DNA of 64,000 nt. Origin: CAIYHK01 sp964638795. GTDB taxonomy: Bacteria > Actinomycetota > Acidimicrobiia > Acidimicrobiales > Ilumatobacteraceae. The notes below the pieces were generated by a model that saw only the letters and a list, made by a program, of their open reading frames with translations, did not search any database and was not told the origin of the DNA. The number at the start of each line of letters is the position of its first letter. The first letter of the stretch is position 1. The position numbers and the translations under genes are program-made. Where the stretch lies: NCBI GenBank assembly GCA_964638795.1, contig CAZXAX010000001.1, forward strand, positions 8,620-72,619. Direction: 5' to 3'. This document shows positions 58,379 through 64,000 of the stretch, one piece after another.

Positions 58379-60739
58379 ATGAAGGTATTGCTCTCGTGGT
58401 TACGTGAACTCGCGGAACTTCCAGACTCCGTGGATGAAATTGAAATTGCACTCAATTCACTTGGGCTCGCAGTTGATGGGGTCGAGCACATCAATACTCC
58501 TGTGGCAGGTGTCATCACCGCGCGAATCGAGCGAATTGAGAAACATCCTGATGCGGACAAGGTGACACGGACCTGGGTCACGACCGGTGATGGCGAACTT
58601 AAGCATGTCTGGTGCGGAGCCAAGAACTTCAAAGTTGGTGACACCGTTGCTTTGGCCACCCTTGGAACAAAGATGCCCAATGGAATGGAAATCGCTCGCC
58701 GTGGAATTCTCGGAATTGACTCCGAAGGAATGCTCTGTTCTGGTGTTGAACTCGGCATTGAAGACGATGCCGACGGAATCGTGATACTCCCAACTTCAAC
58801 TCCTCTAGGAATAGACGCGTTTGTAGCAATGGACCTGCATCCTGACGTGGTCTTTGAACTCGATCTGACACGTAACCGCCCAGACTGCTGGGGGCACGTT
58901 GGTGTGGCACGCGATCTGGCTGCACATTTTGGGACCAAGTTTCGTTCCGGTTCTGTTGACATCGATTCAGTAATCAATGGAACAGAGAAAACAGTTCCTG
59001 TTGCAATCATCGGTGGTGCGCGTTGCGGTCGATTTACCTCGGTTGTGATCTCTGGGCTCCAGGTAAAACCATCACCACAAACGCATGCCAGCAAGCTGGC
59101 CGCTGTCGGTATGCGTCCGATCAACAACATTGTGGATGTTTCAAATCTGGTGATGCTTGAAACCAATCAGCCCAACCACGCCTACGACCTGCGATCAGTT
59201 CAGGGTTTTCGAATTCGGGAGGCCAAGCACGGGGAAATCCTCGCAACCCTCGACGGCGTTGAGCGCAAACTGGACACAAGTGACTTGCTGATTTGCGATC
59301 AAAATGACTCGCCAATTGGTATTGCAGGCATCATGGGTGGACTCATAAGCGAAGTGCGAGCCGATACCACCGAAGTCGCACTTGAAGTGGCTTGGTTTGA
59401 GCCCGAAGGCATTGCGGCGTCTGTCCAAAGACTCGGCCTGCGTTCTGAAGCCTCTGCTCGATTCGAAAGGGGAACTGATCCCTATGGGATTGCGCAATCT
59501 ATTGTGCGCTTTGTCGAGCTTCTGCGTGAGACCTGCCCAAATCTCGTCGTGCATTCGGGTGTTGCGGATTCGTTTGCTGAATCTCTGCCCGTAGCAACTC
59601 AAATTTCACTGCGTGTGCCACAAGTGGAGCGCATACTTGGCACCAGATTCACTAATGAGCAGATTACAAAGCTGCTGAACCCAATTGGTTTTCAGGTGTC
59701 CGGCAACGAGGATTTGCTTGAGGTGGTCGTGCCAACCTGGAGGCCCGACTGCACCTTAGAAGTTGACTTAATTGAGGAGATCGCACGCCATTTTGGTTAT
59801 GACAACCTGGGCAAGTCAGTTCCTAAATCGGCTGTTCATGGCGGGCTTTCAATTCTGCAGCAACAACGCCGCGCTTTGCATGAGGTCGTACTCGGTCTTG
59901 GCGCTTCAGAAGCAATGCCGAATCCCTTCCTTGCCGATGATGATCTTGAGGCAGCTGGACTGAATGTGAACGACGCCCTTCACTTGGCAAATCCGCTGGT
60001 GGCCGAAGAGAGTGTGTTGCGTACATCGCTAATTCCAGGTTTGTTGCGCAGTGTTAGTTACAACGAAAATCACAGAGTCGCCGAAATCGCATTGTTTGAG
60101 ATCGGTCATGTGTACCCGCGTGATCCCGACACTAAGAATGGTTTGCCTGCGGAATCTGAAATCCTCGCAATCATCGCTGCCGAAAAGGATGCGATCGCAG
60201 CGATGTATTGGTGGAACGAGATTTCAGCAGCACTTGGTATTGGAGCCCAGTTAGACCAGCTCACCGTTCCTGCGGCGATGCATCCAACACGCTCTGCCAC
60301 TTTGCGTCGAGGCAAAGAAGTAATCGGAGCGGTTGGCGAAATTGACCCTCTGGTCCTACGGCGATTCAATATTGCTTCACGTGTTGCCTACCTAGAGGTG
60401 AACTTGTCGGCGGTTCTTGGTGCAGAGCCAAAACCCGCACAGGCAAAAGTGGTGAGTCGCTTTCCTTCGAGTGATATCGATCTCGCGTTCGTGCTGGATT
60501 CATCGCTGCCCGCAGCGAATGTGATGCGTGCGCTACGACAAGCCGGGGGCGCATTGGTGGCAGACATTGCGCTGTTCGATGTTTATCGTGGTCCCGGCGT
60601 TGATGATTCGGCGCGCAGTTTGACCTTCCGCCTTCGTCTGCAAGCTCCAGATCACACACTTACCGACAACGAAATTGCCAGCGTGCGGGAAAAGTGCATC
60701 GCGGCGGTCCAAAAAGCGGGGGGCACCCTCCGCGCATAG
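58379..60739 (+). CDS. pheT: Phenylalanyl-tRNA synthetase beta chain
   Basis: Editing and tRNA-binding subunit. The 786-residue protein has the N-terminal EMAP-like tRNA-binding domain (ITARIERIEKHPDADKVT, WCGAKNF), B3/B4 editing region (GMRPINNIVDVSNLVMLETN, in part), the B5 domain, the degenerate class II core and the C-terminal FDX-ACB anticodon domain (SRFPSSDIDLAFVLD). Complete. It is followed by a 37-base gap holding the arg promoter. Confidence 0.96.
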   Translation: MKVLLSWLRELAELPDSVDEIEIALNSLGLAVDGVEHINTPVAGVITARIERIEKHPDADKVTRTWVTTGDGELKHVWCGAKNFKVGDTVALATLGTKMPNGMEIARRGILGIDSEGMLCSGVELGIEDDADGIVILPTSTPLGIDAFVAMDLHPDVVFELDLTRNRPDCWGHVGVARDLAAHFGTKFRSGSVDIDSVINGTEKTVPVAIIGGARCGRFTSVVISGLQVKPSPQTHASKLAAVGMRPINNIVDVSNLVMLETNQPNHAYDLRSVQGFRIREAKHGEILATLDGVERKLDTSDLLICDQNDSPIGIAGIMGGLISEVRADTTEVALEVAWFEPEGIAASVQRLGLRSEASARFERGTDPYGIAQSIVRFVELLRETCPNLVVHSGVADSFAESLPVATQISLRVPQVERILGTRFTNEQITKLLNPIGFQVSGNEDLLEVVVPTWRPDCTLEVDLIEEIARHFGYDNLGKSVPKSAVHGGLSILQQQRRALHEVVLGLGASEAMPNPFLADDDLEAAGLNVNDALHLANPLVAEESVLRTSLIPGLLRSVSYNENHRVAEIALFEIGHVYPRDPDTKNGLPAESEILAIIAAEKDAIAAMYWWNEISAALGIGAQLDQLTVPAAMHPTRSATLRRGKEVIGAVGEIDPLVLRRFNIASRVAYLEVNLSAVLGAEPKPAQAKVVSRFPSSDIDLAFVLDSSLPAANVMRALRQAGGALVADIALFDVYRGPGVDDSARSLTFRLRLQAPDHTLTDNEIASVREKCIAAVQKAGGTLRA

Positions 60740-60741
60740 GC

Positions 60742-60777
60742 TTGCATAGATATACAGCCTTTGGTATATTGATCGGG
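60742..60777 (+). promoter_or_regulatory. Leaderless promoter of the arg operon
   Basis: TTGCAT (60742-60747) and TATATT (60765-60770) are 17 bases apart, the best -35/-10 pair in the window, and TATATT is 6 bases before the argC GTG. The mRNA should start at or beside the GTG. TGCATA-GA-TATACA (60743-60756) is a near-perfect dyad over the -35 and could be an operator, perhaps for ArgR; that link is inference. Confidence 0.65.
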
Positions 60778-61811
60778 TGAACCCCACCAAACCCCTCAAA
60801 GTCGGCATCGTCGGGGCCTCCGGCTACACCGGAGCCGAACTTCTCCGTCTCCTGGCCGGACATCCCGAGATGGAAGTTGTTTACGCCACCGGAGATTCGC
60901 AAGCGGGCACGCTCGCCTCATCGCTGTATCCGAGTCTTGCCGTTGCATATCCCAACCTCGTCTTTGCAGAGTATGAAGCTGCCTTAGCTGAGGGTCTTGA
61001 CATTGTTTTTCTTGGTTTGCCACATGAAGCGTCCCTAGTAGTGGCGTCGGAGCTGTTCGGAAAAGTCGGATGCATTGTTGATCTTTCGGCCGCGTATCGA
61101 TTGAAGGATTCCTCGCTCTATCCGCAGTGGTACGGCTTCAACCATGACCAGCCTGAACTTCTTGCCCAAGCGGTTTATGGTTTGCCGGAGTTGTATCGGT
61201 CTGAACTAGTTGGTGCAAAGTTGATAGCGACGCCGGGTTGCTATGTGACAGCCGCGTCACTCGCGTTGGCACCACTCGTGCAGTCGGGGCTGATATCCAC
61301 CGACGATGTGATTGTAGATGCCGCCTCTGGAGTCTCAGGAGCGGGTCGCTCGCTGAAGCAAGGGAGTCTGTTTTGCAGTGTGGACGAAGATTTCAGTGCG
61401 TACGGCCTTCTCGACCACCGGCACACACCAGAGATAGAACAAGTCACTGGCGCCTCGGTGCTATTCACACCACATTTGGCGCCAATGAACAGAGGCATTC
61501 TTGCTACCTGCTATGCGAAGCCTGTAGCTGACGGTCTTACTACTGCACGAGTGCTTGCTGAATTGGCGCGCTATTACAAGGACGCGCCATTTGTAAGCGT
61601 GCGGATGACTCCACCGAGCACGAAAGCCACCCTTGGTACCAACGCATCACACTTGAGTGCGCGTTATGACCAGCGCACAAATCGCCTGATTGTGCTCTGT
61701 GCAATTGACAATCTATGTAAAGGCGCCAGCGGTGGGGCAGTGCAAGCTGCCAATGTTGCCTTTGGAATCGACGAGACCGCGGGACTCACCTCTGTTGGGA
61801 TGTATCCATGA
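60777..61811 (+). CDS. argC: N-acetyl-gamma-glutamyl-phosphate reductase
   Basis: Third step of arginine synthesis, NADPH-dependent. The 344-residue protein has VGIVGASGYTGAELLRLL, FLGLPHEAS, the catalytic Cys155 in ATPGCYVTA, SGVSGAGRS and FTPHLAPMNRGI. The GTG start is set by the adjacent promoter and the family N-terminus. It overlaps argB by 4 bases, leaving no room for argJ, which usually follows argC in Actinobacteria. Confidence 0.96.
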   Translation: MNPTKPLKVGIVGASGYTGAELLRLLAGHPEMEVVYATGDSQAGTLASSLYPSLAVAYPNLVFAEYEAALAEGLDIVFLGLPHEASLVVASELFGKVGCIVDLSAAYRLKDSSLYPQWYGFNHDQPELLAQAVYGLPELYRSELVGAKLIATPGCYVTAASLALAPLVQSGLISTDDVIVDAASGVSGAGRSLKQGSLFCSVDEDFSAYGLLDHRHTPEIEQVTGASVLFTPHLAPMNRGILATCYAKPVADGLTTARVLAELARYYKDAPFVSVRMTPPSTKATLGTNASHLSARYDQRTNRLIVLCAIDNLCKGASGGAVQAANVAFGIDETAGLTSVGMYP

Positions 61812-62704
61812 TTAACAATGCTTCGAACCAGGAGACCACCACACAGCTGCTCATAGAAGCACTGCCTTATATTCGGCGTTTCGCCGGCAAAGTGATGGTC
61901 GTTAAATATGGCGGCAATGCTCTTGCAGGCGCGTCTGAGAACGATGCCATGTCACAGTTCGCAAAGGACATTGTGTTGATGCACGCCGTCGGTATCAAAC
62001 CGATCGTGGTGCACGGTGGGGGTCCACAAATCAGCGGCATGATGAAGCGCCTCGGGAAAGAAACCGAGTTTCGCAATGGGCTCAGAGTTACCGATGCCGA
62101 AACCGTAGCCATCGCCCAAATGGTTCTCAGTGGACAGGTCAATCCACAGTTGGTTGCGGCGATCAATGTGCACGGTGCGCTGGCGGTTGGCCTTTCGGGT
62201 GCCGATGCGAGTCTTGTTAAGGCTCAGCCACTTGATCCCGAAATGGGCTTTGTTGGCGAAGTCACAGAGGTCAACGCTGAGATTCTTAAAGCACTTCTTG
62301 ATGACAACTTGATACCGGTTCTTGCGACCATCGGAGTTGATGATTCGGGACAGGCCTACAACATCAATGCCGACACGGTGGCCGGTGCGGTTGCTGAAGC
62401 AGTCGGTGCTGAGAAGATTATTTATCTAACTGACATTGAAGGTTTGCGAAGCAAGGTGGATGATGCTTCGAGCCTCATCCGTCAGATCACAAGCGGTGAA
62501 CTCGCTGCCCTCGTATCTGACGGCACCATTGCCGGTGGAATGATTCCAAAAGTTCAATCTTGTATTGATGCTGTGAACTCTGGTGTAGCAAGGGCTCACA
62601 TTCTGGATGGGCGCATCCCCCATGTTCTGTTGTTGGAATTGTTCACTGACGCAGGCGTTGGCACGATGATCACCAGAGAGAAGGTCTCTAATGTCGGCGC
62701 ATGA
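61808..62704 (+). CDS. argB: N-acetylglutamate kinase
   Basis: Phosphorylates N-acetylglutamate; often the arginine-feedback step. It has 298 residues: MVVKYGGNAL, VVHGGGPQISGMMKRLG, GLRVTDAETV, and the nucleotide site NINADTVAGAVAEAVGAEK with a later GGMIPKVQSC. The N-terminal helix of about 20 residues before the first strand is the feature of arginine-sensitive hexameric enzymes, so feedback is plausible. Overlaps argD by 14 bases. Confidence 0.96.
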   Translation: MINNASNQETTTQLLIEALPYIRRFAGKVMVVKYGGNALAGASENDAMSQFAKDIVLMHAVGIKPIVVHGGGPQISGMMKRLGKETEFRNGLRVTDAETVAIAQMVLSGQVNPQLVAAINVHGALAVGLSGADASLVKAQPLDPEMGFVGEVTEVNAEILKALLDDNLIPVLATIGVDDSGQAYNINADTVAGAVAEAVGAEKIIYLTDIEGLRSKVDDASSLIRQITSGELAALVSDGTIAGGMIPKVQSCIDAVNSGVARAHILDGRIPHVLLLELFTDAGVGTMITREKVSNVGA

Positions 62705-63893
62705 GTTCATTGATTCTGGCAAGTCGGCAAAATCTCTGATTGGCTCGCGTCCTGATTGCCCTTTCATGCCCGTGTTCGGCGCGCCGCAGGTGATGTTCGT
62801 CAAAGGCAAAGGAACTGAGCTCTGGGATTCTGAGGGGAAACGGTACTTGGACTTCTTGTGCGGTCTTGCTGTTACTTCGCTTGGTCACTCACATGATGCA
62901 ATCTCAGAGGCAATCGCATCTCAGGCTTCCACGCTGATGCATGTGAGCAACTTTTTTGCCAACCCGATTGCCACCACTGCAGCTGTTGAGCTCGATGCAC
63001 TTCTTGGCGGGGGTGGACAAGTATTTTTTTGCAACTCTGGTGCCGAAGCAAATGAGGCCGCAATCAAATTGGCGCGCAAGTTTGGTGGTCGTGGTCGCCA
63101 CACCGTGGTGTCTGCATACGGCAGCTTTCATGGACGCACACTGGCAGCACTGGCGGCTACTGGGCAGCCAGCAAAACATGAACCCTTTCAGCCAATGCCC
63201 GAAGGTTTCAGGCACGTTGCATACGGCGATATTGATGCGTTGGCTAAGGCAATAGACCCAAGTGTTGCTGCTGTGCTGCTTGAGTCCATACAAGGTGAAG
63301 GCGGAGTCGTTCCCGCACCCGAGGGCTACCTGAGCGCTGTTCGTGATCTGTGTACGCAACGCGGTTTGCTTTTGATTCTTGACGAGGTCCAAACCGGTCT
63401 TGCGCGTACTGGCAAGTGGTGGGGCTTCGAACACGACGACATCAAACCCGATGCGGTATGCATGGCAAAAGCTCTTGGTAATGGAATGCCAATCGGTGCA
63501 CTGTGGGCTAAAAAAGAAGTAGCAGCAGCCTTTCAACCCGGTGATCATGGAAGTACTTACTCTGGAACGGCGATTGCCACTGCTGCTGCCTCGGCAGTAT
63601 TGAAAGAAATGAAGCGCATTGACGCGCCACAATTGGCATCCAAGAGCGGCGCTTACCTAACGAATGCGCTTGCGGCAATGTCACGAGTCAAGTCGGTGCG
63701 TGGCCGCGGTTTACTACTTGGCGTGGAACTCGCAGACGGACTCGATGCCAAAACTGTGCAGTTGAGTTTGTTACATAAAGGTTTGGTAACTAATGCAGTA
63801 ACGGCAACCGCGCTGCGTCTCGCTCCGCCCCTCAATGTGACTGGCACGGAAATGGATGAAGCAATTTCGATCATCGCTACGGAGGTTGGCTGA
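62691..63893 (+). CDS. argD: Acetylornithine aminotransferase
   Basis: PLP enzyme converting N-acetylglutamate semialdehyde to N-acetylornithine. It has 400 residues: FCNSGAEANEAAIKLARKF, SAYGSFHGRTLAAL, LLILDEVQTGLARTGKWW, and the Schiff-base Lys in VCMAKALGNGMPIGA. The start lies inside argB. Succinyldiaminopimelate transamination is a common second activity. Confidence 0.94.
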   Translation: MSAHEFIDSGKSAKSLIGSRPDCPFMPVFGAPQVMFVKGKGTELWDSEGKRYLDFLCGLAVTSLGHSHDAISEAIASQASTLMHVSNFFANPIATTAAVELDALLGGGGQVFFCNSGAEANEAAIKLARKFGGRGRHTVVSAYGSFHGRTLAALAATGQPAKHEPFQPMPEGFRHVAYGDIDALAKAIDPSVAAVLLESIQGEGGVVPAPEGYLSAVRDLCTQRGLLLILDEVQTGLARTGKWWGFEHDDIKPDAVCMAKALGNGMPIGALWAKKEVAAAFQPGDHGSTYSGTAIATAAASAVLKEMKRIDAPQLASKSGAYLTNALAAMSRVKSVRGRGLLLGVELADGLDAKTVQLSLLHKGLVTNAVTATALRLAPPLNVTGTEMDEAISIIATEVG

Positions 63894-63894
63894 C

Positions 63895-64000
63895 ATGGTC
63901 AGGTCACTAATTAATCTGCGCGACCTGAGTCGTGATGAACTACTTGAAATCCTTGCGCTTTCGGAATTGCCGATTGCTGATTTGGGTGCGCCAATGAAGG
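63895..64000 (+). CDS. argF: Ornithine carbamoyltransferase, 5' fragment
   Basis: Only 35 codons are present before the window ends. The start has GGAGG (63881-63885) 9 bases upstream. The sequence LINLRDLSRDELLEILAL matches the first helix of ornithine carbamoyltransferases, and argF is expected after argD in this operon. Identification rests on this short stretch and position. Confidence 0.8.
   Translation, partial: MVRSLINLRDLSRDELLEILALSELPIADLGAPMK

Noticed and set aside
1..64000. CRISPR arrays, tRNA or rRNA genes, insertion sequences, prophage, toxin-antitoxin or defence systems
   Set aside because: No repeat-spacer pattern, no transposase or phage-like protein, and every spacer is too short for a hidden island.

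Overview
The window reads as one contiguous piece of an actinobacterial chromosome, broken by a single 100-N assembly gap (46136-46235). Markers of Actinomycetota are the mycothiol enzyme MshC, an F420-dependent NADP reductase, an InhA-like enoyl reductase, the phosphatidylinositol mannoside (PIM) genes in the mycobacterial order, and a PriA without helicase motifs. Moderate GC, Thr-rich linkers in exported or membrane proteins, and a ruv-queA-tgt-yajC-secDF block (Mycobacterium lacks queA/tgt) suggest a lineage outside Mycobacteriales, possibly Acidimicrobiia. That placement is inference only. Coding density is very high. Apart from inhA/fabI at the left edge and one rsmC-like gene near 51.4-52.0 kb, everything is on the + strand. 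No rRNA, tRNA, insertion sequence, CRISPR array or prophage was found, and no stretch over 300 bases lacks a gene.

Layout: 0-2.6 kb holds InhA/FabI (-), NpdG and MshC. 2.6-11 kb holds thrS, a HIT-family Ap4A phosphorylase, an unknown membrane protein, PI-phosphate synthase, PIM acyltransferase and PimA, then LemA, HtpX and a DUF3048 lipoprotein. 11-16 kb holds pdxST, yebC, a peroxiredoxin and ruvCAB. 16-21 kb holds queA, tgt, yajC, secD and secF. 21-30 kb holds rel, hisS, aspS, rarA and alaS. 30-37.9 kb holds ruvX, mltG, aroE, aroC, aroK, aroB, aroQ, an M24 peptidase, efp and nusB. 37.9-46 kb holds the pyrimidine operon pyrR-pyrB-pyrC-carA-carB-pyrD. 46-51 kb holds gmk, rpoZ, coaBC, metK and priA. 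52-55 kb holds def, fmt, a MogA/MoaB-like gene, hisG and a small cold-shock-like protein. 55-60.7 kb holds infC-rpmI-rplT, a TrmH-family methyltransferase and pheST. 60.8-64 kb holds argC-argB-argD-argF (cut by the window end).

Most neighbours overlap by 1-20 bases (ATGA, GTGA and TGATG junctions), so translation is heavily coupled. Many transcription-unit starts look leaderless: a TAnnnT hexamer lies 6-10 bases before the start codon, and in six cases the upstream gene's TAG or TAA stop codon forms the first half of that hexamer.

The most interesting structure is the leader of pyrR. A recognisable PyrR-binding hairpin is followed by a strong Shine-Dalgarno (SD) sequence and a 31-codon leader ORF. 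An intrinsic terminator lies inside that ORF, and the ORF's stop codon overlaps the pyrR start. This suggests attenuation in which PyrR gates translation of the leader ORF and the translating ribosome decides termination. Other items worth checking are the ATA start and structured leader of infC, a TrmH-family gene whose conserved N-terminus lies upstream of its first canonical start, a 14-codon ORF over the pheS ribosome site, missing argJ and pyrK partners, and a 14-Thr run in SecD. No wholly new gene system stands out; most of the window is core housekeeping.
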